Under the pieces are notes generated by a model that searched no databases, had not been told where the DNA came from, and worked only from the letters and a program-made list of their open reading frames with translations. Position numbers and translations under genes: made by a program. Of a stretch of DNA of 64,000 nt, positions 31,498 to 41,169 are shown piece by piece (within the stretch, counting starts at the first letter, position 1; every line of letters starts with the position of its first letter). Origin of the DNA: Mesostigma viride (taxonomy: Eukaryota > Streptophyta > Mesostigmatophyceae > Mesostigmatales > Mesostigmataceae); the NCBI GenBank assembly GCA_009746045.1, contig RPFO01000176.1, positions 2,501 through 66,500 of the forward strand, read 5' to 3'.

Positions 31498-33155
31498 ATA
31501 TACGAAGGCGAAATGCAAAAGGTTAAATCGTTAGCCGCCGACAATCTGGAGGGTCCGATGATGGATCCAACGGCCGTGATAAACCCGCTAAGTTAGCGGC
31601 TCGGGTCGTCCGTCCAAAATACTACACATAAACAACCAATACAAAACAAGCAAACTACGGAAAACAAACAGCCTTCGGCCCCAACGGTCACAAATCCAAC
31701 GGAAACGACCCGAAATCGATAACACCACCGAAACGACGCAGCCGCAGGCCACGCCGCCGGACGAAAAACAAAGTGACGTGCTCCGCGAGCAATTTGCTGG
31801 CTGGCGATGGCAGGAAACGTGCGCTAGAAAATTGGGATGGGGAATGCGCAGCCATGGTTTTATACGTCAAAATTTTATGTTTGAAGAGCAAGTACGAAAT
31901 TTTCTGAGCTGGAGGTGCGTCAACGGAGTGATACCTGCGTGGGAGAGGTCCGCGTCGCTATGGCGCTATAGTATCATGCTTAATTGCTTTACGTACTGGG
32001 TGCCTAGTAAAATCAGTTTGCTGTTCGTGGAAGGCGTGGGGCCGACGAGTTTCTGGTGTCATCATATTGGAAAGAACGCTGGATTTTTTGCCACGGGACG
32101 TAACTGGCGATGCCGATGGTGAGGCGTACTACCTACCGGGGTACTACCTGCTCTCTTTCTGATGCATTTTCATGGTTGCGTTCTTTCCATTTCGCCGAGT
32201 CCACCTAGTCGCAGACATAGCGTAGCGTTGCGTTTTATTTTCTTAGCCGTGCAGGACGCCATCTTCATGGTCCTTCGAATGTCCTGTGTGAACGTCCGCT
32301 GCCCAAGGATCTGTGATGCTTTTTTCTGGAATATACTGGGCTTGGAAAGCCCCTCTGGATGCTTGCCTGGTCACGGGTTTGGGGCGTCATTTACATTCAT
32401 GGCGCTTTCTGCGTAAGCTGACTTGCTTCGCACGTGGATTTTCACTGGACTGAAGAGCGCGTCTGCTAGCATGTTTACGTGGTGTATAAGGTGATCAATA
32501 AACTATTTGTTTATAGAAGGTGTGACAATAGAAGGTGTGACGTATATTTCTTCATCAAGCATGTCAAAAGTAATCTCCACTCGCTTACAACCTGAATTTT
32601 GCTTTGCTGGGTCTGCTGTGTTTGTGTCTCACTGTGCAGGCTATCCCCTTGGTTGATCAACCAGGTGCTTTTTGGTGGCAGCGGGGCCATATACTCTTCT
32701 TGGCGTTTTTCATCCATGGCATGTCAACCAATGCATGCATGCCAGCCCCTAAACAAGAAAACACTAAGTCACCAAAGAATGGAATTCAGGGCATGGTCAT
32801 GAGCAGGGTAACAGCAGCATTAATATTAAATGGGCATGATGTCAACAGGAAAACACTAAGTCACGTGAGGAAAGTCTTTTTATGATCCCAAACAGCCTGG
32901 ACGTGGCCGTGTGCCAAATTAATTTGTGTGGTCCGCGCATTTCCGGCGCAAGTCGCCGGCCGGACCTTGTGACAGCGCCAGAATCATTATTTACATTGTA
33001 CGACTTTTGTAGGTAGAAAAATGTCTGTGGAGACGCTGTGCGTCGCGCTTAAATATTTTAATATAATTTTAATGAAAAGTTTGAAATGTTTAGTAAACCT
33101 TACCTACGCTTAGCCGCTAGGCGGCTAAGCTTAGCCAAACCACATGTGCACATCG
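31498..33155 (+). repeat. 1.7 kb subtelomeric repeat, copy 1
   Basis: 1658 bp starting ATATACGAAGGCG and ending ...GCACATCG, in direct tandem with copy 2. Near the end is a perfect hairpin (33108-33130: 10-bp arms, loop TAG). Short frames are shared with the other copies but contain stops and indels. No known transposase, RT or helicase motif was recognised. Confidence 0.88.
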
Positions 33156-34899
33156 ATATACGAAGGCGAAATGAAAAAAGTTAAAACGTTAGCCTCCGAC
33201 AATCTGGAGCGTCCGATGATGGATCCAACGGCCGTGATAAACCCGCTAAGTTAGCGGCTCGGGTCGTCCGTCCAAAATACTACACATAAACAACCAATAC
33301 AAAACAAGCAAACTACGGAAAACAAACGGCCTTCGGCCCCAACGGTCACAAATCCAACGGAAACGTCCCGAAATCGATAACACCACCGAAACGACGCAGC
33401 CGCAGGCCACGCCGCAGCCACCATGTCTGAAGAAAAACTAAGTGACGTGCTCCGCGAGCAATTTGCTGGCTGGCGATGGCAGGAAACGTACGCTAGAAAA
33501 TTGGGATGGGGAATGCGCAGCCATGGTTTTATACGTCAAAATTTTATGTTTGAAGAGCAAGTACGAAATTTTCTGAGCTGGAGGTGCGTCAACGGAGTGA
33601 TACCTGCGTGGGAGAGGTCTGTGTCGCTATGGCGACCTGGAAATGGAATGTCGTTGTAGATTTAGGTATTGTAGTATCTTGCTTAATTGCCTAGTGAAAT
33701 CAGTTTGCTGTTCGTGGAAGGCATGGGGTGTGGCCGACGAGTTTCTGGTGTCGCCACATCATATTGGAAAGAACGCTGGATTTTTTGCCACGGGACGTAA
33801 CTGGCGATGCCGATGGTGAGGCGTTTGTTTCGATGACCGGGGTAGTACCTGCTCTCTTTCTGATGCATTTTCATGGTTGCGTTCTTTCCATTTCGCCGAA
33901 TCCACCTAGTCGCAGACATAGCGTAGCGTTGCGTTTTATTTTCTTAGCCGTGCAGGACGCCATCTTCATGGTCCTTCGAATGTCCTGTGTGAACGTCCGT
34001 TGCCCAAGGATCTGTGATGCTTTTTTCTGGAATATACTGGGCTTGGAAAGCCCCTCTGGATGCTTGCCTGGTCACGGGTTTGGGGTGTCATTTACTGCTG
34101 TACTGGCTGACATTCATGCGTAAGCTGACTTGCTTCGCACGTGGATTTTCACTGGACTGAAGAGCGCGTCTGCTAGCATGTTTACGTGGTGTATAAGGTG
34201 ATCAATCAACTATTTGTTTATAGAAGGTGTGACAATAGAAGGTGTGACGTATATTTCTTCATCAAGCATGTCAAAAGTAATCTCCACTCGCTTACAACCT
34301 GAATTTTGCTTTGCTGGGTCTGCTGTGTTTGTGTCTCACTGTGCAGGCTATCCCCTTGGTTGATCAACCAGGTGATTTTTGGTGGCAGCGGGGCCATATA
34401 CTCTTCTTGGCGTTTTTCATCCATGGCATTTCAACCAACGCATGCATGCCAGCCCCTCCGGCCCACATGTAAACAAGAAAACTCTAAGTCCGTGTCGCTA
34501 TGGCGACCTGGAAATGGAATGTCGTTGTAGATTTAGGTATTGTAGTATCATGCTTAATTGCCTAGTGAAATCAGTTTGCTGTTCGTGGAAGGCGTGGGGT
34601 GTGGCTGACGAGTTTGTGGTGTCGCCACATCATATTGGGAAGAATGCCAAATTAAGTTGTATTGTCCGCGCATTTCCGGCGCACGTCGCCGGCCGGACCT
34701 TGTGACAGCGCCAGAATCACAATTAACATTGTTGACTTCTCAGGCGCCACAACACACTGGACTTGTGTAGGTAGAAAAATGTCTGTGGAGACGCTGTGTT
34801 TTTATATAATTTTAATGAAAAGTTTGAAATGTTTCGTAAACCTTCCCTAAGCTTAGCCGCTAGGCGGCTAAGCTTAGCCGAACAACAACTGCACATCGA
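33156..34899 (+). repeat. 1.7 kb subtelomeric repeat, copy 2
   Basis: 1744 bp in tandem with copy 1. It differs by an internal duplication: 34487-34640 repeats 33619-33775 in place of the segment found in copies 1 and 3. The terminal hairpin has 13-bp arms (34848-34876, loop TAG). It is followed by ATAGTCTC and an A run, as is copy 3. Confidence 0.88.
33423..33659 (+). CDS. Hypothetical 78-residue protein in subtelomeric repeat copy 2
   Basis: MSEEKLSDVLREQFAGWRW..., rich in Trp and Arg and ending at TAG. The ATG sits in a good eukaryotic context (GCCACCATGT). Copies 1 and 3 keep the downstream frame but have a different sequence over the start and no ATG. Family not recognised. It may be the first exon or remnant of a repeat-encoded gene, or chance. 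Confidence 0.35.
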   Translation: MSEEKLSDVLREQFAGWRWQETYARKLGWGMRSHGFIRQNFMFEEQVRNFLSWRCVNGVIPAWERSVSLWRPGNGMSL

Positions 34900-34999
34900 T
34901 ATAGTCTCAAAAAAAATCCACAAAATACAATACATGCGAGAGAATCTCTGCGGATTTAATGTTTACGTGGTGACACCAGAAGAACTCCCACGCCGCAGG

Positions 35000-35327
35000 G
35001 CGGGAATAAACTCAACTCAACTCAACTCAACTCAACGCCGCAGGCGGTGTGGTACAGTATACGTCAATTGGCCCCCGGCCGTTATAGAATCTCTGGCTGG
35101 CTATGACCGCCGCCAGGTCAGCAGGGCAGGTGGGATCCAGTTGGAACAACAACGTCATCATGACGGGTCTCGGCCGATATGATTATCCGGCCCTCGGCCG
35201 ATGTGATATTTCTGTCTCTCTGGCTATGACCCGCGTGGGATCCAGGTCATCCACTGAACGGAACTGAACGCCATCAAGGCGTTGAGTTGAGTTGAGTTGA
35301 GTCTAGTTGAGTTGAGTTTATTCCCGC
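35000..35327. mobile_element. Foldback element with CTCAA-pentamer inverted ends
   Basis: Left arm 35000-35040 (GCGGGAATAAA then five to six CTCAA units and CGCC) is mirrored at 35278-35327, with one imperfect pentamer. The 237-bp interior has no gene. Long inverted repeats built from tandem pentamers resemble foldback transposons; no target duplication was confirmed. Confidence 0.7.
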
Positions 35328-36366
35328 GCCCGGCGCGCCGGCGGTCCGACCTCGCCATCAAGGCGTGGGAAATATGCGGAAATATGCTGAACTGAACTGT
35401 GACGTCATCAAGGAAAGTTCGGGTAAGTTGGTATTTTTGTAAGCTATCCAGTTAGCGGGATAGTTATTACTAATTCTAAGTAATTTTAGTTGGATCGCCG
35501 CGTTTTCCGGGTAAATGGGTATTTTCACCAACCAAAGGGAATATCGTTAGGTAAAGGGGTACCACGTATCGACCAGCTGGTTACCCAATGTGGATCGCCG
35601 CGTTTTTTCAGCGATGTGTCAGGGATGTGTAGGTAATGGGGCAGCCGTATCAACCAATCCACAAAAAACGTCATTGATAATACAACAAAAATGGATAGCT
35701 GATAACAGGAGGAAAAAATGGTTTCGACTTGGGACTTTTTTTTTTGCAAAACTTAGCCCTAACCGGGAGAAGACAAGTGTACAACACGGAAACTCGTCTG
35801 TGGGGGGACGTGCTACTGATATAAGTCGTACACAGCGTACGACATCAGCGATGAAACGCCAAATCATAGGGAAAGGCTATCAACAGGAAGTTATGAACAC
35901 TCAGGATTGGACGAAAAAATGAAACGCCAAGTCATGGACAGAACCGGTAGAGGGAAAAAGATTCGCATGAAAGGCAATCAGATTCGAAACGGACGATTGG
36001 AGGAAAAAATTATCATGGAATCGAAATGGAGACGCACGATTGGATACAAAAACGGAACAAAACATTCAGAAAGGTCATTCTGGAAAGGACATGACAGCGC
36101 ATACTACTGGACAGCGTCCCACGAAAAAACGAAACGTGGAGGGAAGAAGAATATCCGATATTCAGAGGCATTTGATTCCAAATGGACACGCACGATTGGA
36201 AGGAAGAATAAAATTAGGAAAGCACATGCCAGCGCATATACAACAGGTCGACATGGTCAAGCTGGAGAAGCCAGGCGCCAAGCCCGGCATGAGCTTGAAG
36301 ACGACGACGTCGCCGCCGACCAGCTTAACCCGCGCACCACACGGCACAGAAACTTCATTTTAAGCG
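35328..36366. other. Mixed region: reversed LINE-tail repeat and uncertain frame
   Basis: 35513-35596 is the reverse complement of the tail repeat at 56520-56600 and 58745-58850. A 27-bp segment at about 35680-35706 recurs at 37590-37616. A 183-codon Lys/Arg-rich frame (35907-36458) is low in complexity and I do not recognise it; it could be exonic DNA of a degraded gene. Confidence 0.45.
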
Positions 36367-36711
36367 ATGAATCGAGCGGCGATACCGAAAATGTGGTGGA
36401 GAGAGAGGAGAGTGATAAAGGCGAGGATTCAGAGGACTTCAGGGGAGTGTCAAAATGAAGAAAAAGAAGAAACTGAGGTGACCCCGCAGTACAACCTGCA
36501 CCCGGCTTATGCCGAGCAGAGGGAGCACGACAGGGCACAACCTGTACCTACTAATGGATACCCGTGCGACTGCTGCAATCGGATATTCACAACACCAGGG
36601 CGACGCAGACAGCACCTACGCAGCGAAGCCAGAAAAAAAGTTTCTTGGTGGTTTGTGTGGACGCTATTCTTGCATTTTGACCTTTTGCTTAATGCGTTAT
36701 ATCCATGCTAA
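36367..36711 (+). CDS. Possible C2H2-type zinc-finger fragment
   Basis: A 114-codon frame with GYPCDCCNRIFTTPGRRRQH, which has the CX2CX3F start and first His of a C2H2 finger but no clear second His before the frame turns hydrophobic. The true coding part may end near 36640 at a splice donor. Low confidence as a gene. Confidence 0.25.
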   Translation: MNRAAIPKMWWRERRVIKARIQRTSGECQNEEKEETEVTPQYNLHPAYAEQREHDRAQPVPTNGYPCDCCNRIFTTPGRRRQHLRSEARKKVSWWFVWTLFLHFDLLLNALYPC

Positions 36712-36755
36712 TTACAATTCGGCTTTCTGCTATCTGTTATGCTGGGATTTTGCAG

Positions 36756-36975
36756 GCACAGCAGCCAGCGTAGGGGCACTGGTGGCAGCCGCCATATTTG
36801 CTCCGCGTACTTCGACCTCGGGGAGGAGGAGGCTGGCCTGCAGCCTGTCACTAAAAAGTTGAAAAAAGAACCTGCCAAAATTGAGTCACCTGTTGCTGAC
36901 GACGCGCAACCATCATTGTACCAACAAGTGGTGGACTTTGAGAATGAGATGGAAGTAGAAATTGCCCATGGATAG
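36756..36975 (+). CDS. Candidate terminal exon, acidic protein
   Basis: Preceded by a good 3' splice site (GCTGGGATTTTGCAG). It reads HSSQRRGTGGSRHICSAYF, then a basic KKLKKEP patch and an acidic end to a TAG at 36973. It may belong with the zinc-finger frame upstream; no family recognised. Confidence 0.3.
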
Positions 36976-37877
36976 AAAACTCCTGCACAATTACGTGTGG
37001 TGACTGACAAGTTTAATGATGCTTGGCTAGACAGGATCATAGACGGTGATGATGGTCGTGATGAGATGATTTTGTGCGGGGACTATATTGAAGTGTCGTG
37101 AAGTTATGGTGATGATGGCTGTAACATGGGGATGAAATTAAGTGACCTAAAATATTTTTAATGCAATACTTGTTGACTTGGATCATGACCCACACAATCA
37201 TATCATAACTGTAACCTTATATGAATCTGGCATGGCAACATGAAATAAGCACATATGTGCACTACACACAGCACAATGAATACACGCAAGTCCCCACCTT
37301 TTTTTTTGGAAATGCTACAAGTTTACATCTTCAGCTCTTGCATTAGCCTAGGTATCTTTTTTTTTTTTGCAGGGCTGCGTTAGGAAAAAAGCACAGGACG
37401 TAAGTGTTTCAGCCGTGCAGTAACCCTTGATAGCAGCGCTTTTTTTTGCAGGGCTGACTTAGGCAAAAAACACAAGTCCTAAGCCAAAAGCAGATTTGTG
37501 TCATAAAGGAGGTTTTGCTTTGGACTTAGGTTTTTTTCATTACTTATGTAAGTTTGAAAAAAAAAAGTCTGAAAGTCCGGGCAAAGGTGAATACAACAAA
37601 AATGGATAGCTGATAATAAAGGAAAGCTGGAAAGTCAAGTTTGCTAGTTCAGTTTATTCGAGAGCTTCCTAGTTCCTACAGTACGCCAACTCTCTTCTGC
37701 CCATGCGCGGCGTGGGGAACAACAACAACAACAACAACAGCAACGCCACGGCCACGCCAAGCTGGCCACAAGTTTTGAAACCAGGGGTTCCGAGTTCCAA
37801 CCTGTAGTCGTTCGTATCTTACGCGTAGGTTTGTGCAGTCACTGCGGTGACGTATGACGGAGCGCGGAATCAGAATA
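36976..37877. other. Gene-free AT-rich spacer
   Basis: 900 bp with T runs and two copies of a TTTTTTGCAGGGCTG motif (37363, 37443). A (CAA)n tract lies at about 37720-37743. No gene seen. Confidence 0.6.
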
Positions 37878-37882
37878 CCTAC

Positions 37883-38355
37883 AGTTAGTCTCCATGCTTT
37901 GCTGTAGACTAAGTCTCAAAGGCATTGTGAATACAACGTATGAATAAGCCTTGTAAACCTACGTTGGTATGTGAATATAAATACCACGTGGGCTATGCAG
38001 ATAGGAATGCTAGTCGAGTCGCATACGTTTCCCTAGATAGGTACTTTGGGTACTGAGGTACGTGACAGATGTCAGTACCCAGTATACGTAGTGTCCTGTC
38101 ATTGGACGGTACTAGAGTATCCTAGATAGGGACCGTACTGCAGCGTGCATTGATTTGTGATCGCACGATGCAGTGACTAGACTGCTACCTGTCATCGTGT
38201 GGCCTCGGGCCAACGGTCTGCACCCAACGGTCACTGGCGGCGCAGCCGGTGAGAGGAACGTTGATAAAGGGTAAACCTATTTTCTAATGAACCAAGCAAT
38301 TCATTGCTCCAAGCCTTCAGTGTTCTCAAGCAATATATCCCACCGCATTCTAACT
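37883..38355 (+). repeat. Copia-2 5' LTR
   Basis: 473 bp, equal in length to 45060-45532. A TATA box (TATAAATA) lies at 37976-37983, about 94 bp into the LTR. The gag ATG is only 18 bp past the LTR end, leaving very little room for a conventional primer-binding site. Confidence 0.95.
37976..37983 (+). promoter_or_regulatory. Copia-2 LTR TATA box
   Basis: TATAAATA inside the 5' LTR upstream of gag; the same sequence is present in the 3' LTR near 45153. It probably drives the genomic RNA. Confidence 0.6.
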
Positions 38356-38373
38356 TGAATTTTATTTGCTACC

Positions 38374-41169
38374 ATGGCTATCACGAACAAGACTGTCGCT
38401 AAGAAGCTTTCCTACAACGAGGATGATGATGGGCAGGATCGGCGGATGCCCAGAGACAACAACAAGAAGCCGGCTGGCGATGCGGCCATTTCCAAGAAAA
38501 AGAAAAAGAACAAAAAGACTCACAATGGTTGCCAGGACGAGGGGACGGCGGCTGCAAAGCCGACCGACCTACCCCCCTCCCCTGCGAGGCCGGAGGCCGA
38601 GACGGCTCCCCCCGGGGAGACCGGCTTACCCTCGACTCCGGCGGCCGCCCCAGCCGCAACCACGGCTGGCGCGGCCATGGCTGCGGAGACCTCGGTGGTA
38701 AACCCCACTGAGGCTCCACAGTCCGGCCCCACGTTGCCATCTCTTCGGGAGCGTATGCCCCGTCAGACGGCCTCGGTGGCACCGGACGGGACGATTACCT
38801 TTCGTCCCGCCACATCAAACCTTAATGTCCCTTTCGCCCAGGGACATAACCACATTGAGCTAACGTTTGGGCGACCCTCTGCGTCCCTTCTTCGCAAGAA
38901 GAAGGACATGGAGAGTATTAAACTCGCACGGGTGGTGCGAAAACCTGTGGAACCCATCGCCGGACAACCAATGTCCGACGATGAGGTATCCGACACTGCC
39001 AGTCTCCCCGATGGGGAGACTGAGATCAATCTTACCCCAGCGCTCCTGGCGGTCGAGCAGGCCGCGCTGGTGGCAAATGAAGAACGCCGAGAGCGGCAGC
39101 GGGACCGAGAGGTCCGCCGAGAGGCGGCTTTTCGGCTCGCCGCTAAGCGGCAAGAATATGAAGAGGAAGCCGCCCGTCGCCTGGCTACCCACCAGGCGAT
39201 GGCGGACGCGTACCGCGAGGCCACCCAGCGGTTACGTGACCTCTTAAAAAATGCTGACTATCCCATGCACTATGCGGACAGTCAAGACCTGGCCGAGCTT
39301 GCTCGGTCAGCACACTTTAAAACCATGTCCTCCATCACCCAAGCCAGGGTCACGGAGGCCATCTTGGCCAAACATGGGGTGGTAGCTGAAGAAGCCCCCC
39401 CGCTGGAAACCACCAGCAAGAAACCCTCTCCCCCCCAACCCCTGCAGTACAAGGAGGGACTGCTGGCCCTGGGCGCGAGGAAGGGCAAAGAGGCGGACTG
39501 TCCAGTCCGGCCTGCTATGATCATGGGAGAACCACTCCCTGACATACCCGAGGATGAGGCTGCTTTTCAGGCAGCCCTCCGGGAGCATGAGGTACGCAAG
39601 GAGATGAAGCGTCTCATGCGGGAGGAGGCCAGGAGGAGAGCAGAGGCAGACACCCCTGCCCGCCCCTCCACCGATGGGGCTGGACCCAGTGGGGTTACCC
39701 GGACACCCCCGGGCTCCCCCAGGGCCACCATGACCCCCCCTCCCCCTCCCCCACCACCCCAGGTTCGCCCTGTGGGTTGGGGCCCCCTCCCAAACCAGGG
39801 GGGGTGGCCAGGACCCCAGGAGGCCCTGGGGGGAGGTGCAGAGGTGCCACAGGCACCCAACAGGCCTGCTGAGGCCCCCCCAAGGAGCGGGGATGTCCTG
39901 GAACAGCTCGCCATTCTCCAGGCCCAGCTGGCCTCGTTGCAAGATCAGCAGTTAACAGCTAACCAGCTGCAAACTGTCGAGGGCCTGCGCGCCCTGATGT
40001 CGCGGTATGAGCGGGGGACCATCAACCTGGACCCCACCCGCCTGCAACAAGCAACCGACAGCTTCTTGAGGGCCAACCCCCCTCTCACAGGTGTGTTTAA
40101 CCCTCATAAAAAGGAATCCAAAATCAATATTGCTGGCTTGCCTGAGGGTCACACTGTTGAACAAGCTAAGCAATTTGTTTTTGCTTTGGAGTATGGGATG
40201 GAAGGTCTTAACCTTAGACATCAGTTTAAGGCTCTCAGGGCCTCCTCCACATTCCATCAATCATCTCCTGCAATCAGAGCATTGATTCAAACCTATCAGG
40301 AACGTACCCTGACACCTGAAGCAGCCATTGAACAGTGGCCTACCTTTATCACTGATCTGAAACAGCTAGTGCTTACCAATAACCACATGGAAGCAGTAGA
40401 ACGTTTCAACTGGCTTGCTGCATATAAGGTGAACAAGAATAACCTCTCTGGGGATGCAAAAACATACAGGGTAATGATTGAGAAAGACCTTGAGCTTCTC
40501 AAGCTCCAACCAAGGTATCTCATCCACACCTGGCTAACAAAAGCTAATTTGCAACCTTCTGTCCTGGCTACCCTGCTTACAGGCCTCAAGTCCCTCTGGG
40601 ACAACTTCAGAGCTGCCATGCTCTATATCGAGGAGGCAGTGGACCCCCTGGGTACTGGCAACAACCAGGCCCAGGACCCCAAGGTCCAGGGTGTCCAAGG
40701 CCACAAACGCAAGGGGCAGGCCAGCCAGGGGGGGCACCCAAGACCCACAAGTCCTCCCACCAAGGGGGCAGTGGCTCTCAGGGGCGTGGCAACACGTGGC
40801 ACCGTGTGCCCCTGCATGGCAACCCCAACAACAACAACAACAACAACAACAACAGGTCCCAGCAGGGCAACAATAACAACAGGTCCCAACAGGGCCAAAA
40901 CAACAACAACAACAGGTCCCAGCAGGGCCAGAACCGGTCCCAGCAGGGAAACAACAACAACAACAACACAACAACAACCAGCCTGGCAACCCTGGGGGGT
41001 CCATAAGGTGCCTGAGGTGCTTCCAACGAGGGCACGCACGGCACAACTGCCCCAACAACGACTCCCTGGCCAACGGGGTGGATCTCTGCCCGGGCTGCTG
41101 GCACGCACGTCATCCCCTGGGGCCTCCAGGCAGCCGTTGCAACAGGCCTCGCTACCCAAATCAATGTGA
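38374..41169 (+). CDS. gag: Copia-2 Gag
   Basis: ATG in context GCTACCATGG. 931 codons as read: a Lys-rich start, a Pro/Ala-rich part, a charged coiled-coil (about residues 225-300), a second Pro-rich linker (about 430-500), then a capsid-like helical region (about 560-770). After about nt 40755 the frame is probably wrong: frame 3 gives repeated RSQQG and poly-Asn, and frame 2 then gives the CCHC knuckle. Both switches fall at G runs (near 40765 and 40992). The Thr-rich tail to 41169 is therefore likely not native. Confidence 0.85.
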   Translation: MAITNKTVAKKLSYNEDDDGQDRRMPRDNNKKPAGDAAISKKKKKNKKTHNGCQDEGTAAAKPTDLPPSPARPEAETAPPGETGLPSTPAAAPAATTAGAAMAAETSVVNPTEAPQSGPTLPSLRERMPRQTASVAPDGTITFRPATSNLNVPFAQGHNHIELTFGRPSASLLRKKKDMESIKLARVVRKPVEPIAGQPMSDDEVSDTASLPDGETEINLTPALLAVEQAALVANEERRERQRDREVRREAAFRLAAKRQEYEEEAARRLATHQAMADAYREATQRLRDLLKNADYPMHYADSQDLAELARSAHFKTMSSITQARVTEAILAKHGVVAEEAPPLETTSKKPSPPQPLQYKEGLLALGARKGKEADCPVRPAMIMGEPLPDIPEDEAAFQAALREHEVRKEMKRLMREEARRRAEADTPARPSTDGAGPSGVTRTPPGSPRATMTPPPPPPPPQVRPVGWGPLPNQGGWPGPQEALGGGAEVPQAPNRPAEAPPRSGDVLEQLAILQAQLASLQDQQLTANQLQTVEGLRALMSRYERGTINLDPTRLQQATDSFLRANPPLTGVFNPHKKESKINIAGLPEGHTVEQAKQFVFALEYGMEGLNLRHQFKALRASSTFHQSSPAIRALIQTYQERTLTPEAAIEQWPTFITDLKQLVLTNNHMEAVERFNWLAAYKVNKNNLSGDAKTYRVMIEKDLELLKLQPRYLIHTWLTKANLQPSVLATLLTGLKSLWDNFRAAMLYIEEAVDPLGTGNNQAQDPKVQGVQGHKRKGQASQGGHPRPTSPPTKGAVALRGVATRGTVCPCMATPTTTTTTTTTGPSRATITTGPNRAKTTTTTGPSRARTGPSRETTTTTTQQQPAWQPWGVHKVPEVLPTRARTAQLPQQRLPGQRGGSLPGLLARTSSPGASRQPLQQASLPKSM

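Noticed and set aside
32511..32717. 68-residue minus-strand frame repeated in three copies
   Set aside because: It recurs because the 1.7 kb repeats are near identical; no start context or homology supports it.
33108..33155. Helitron 3' end in the 1.7 kb repeat
   Set aside because: A GC hairpin lies near the end, but no CTRR terminus follows at the right distance, the start is not TC, and no Rep/helicase is present.
40806..41006. Poly-Asn/poly-Gln/poly-Thr proteins at 40700-41010
   Set aside because: They are three readings of one (CAA)n tract inside gag; at most one is native.
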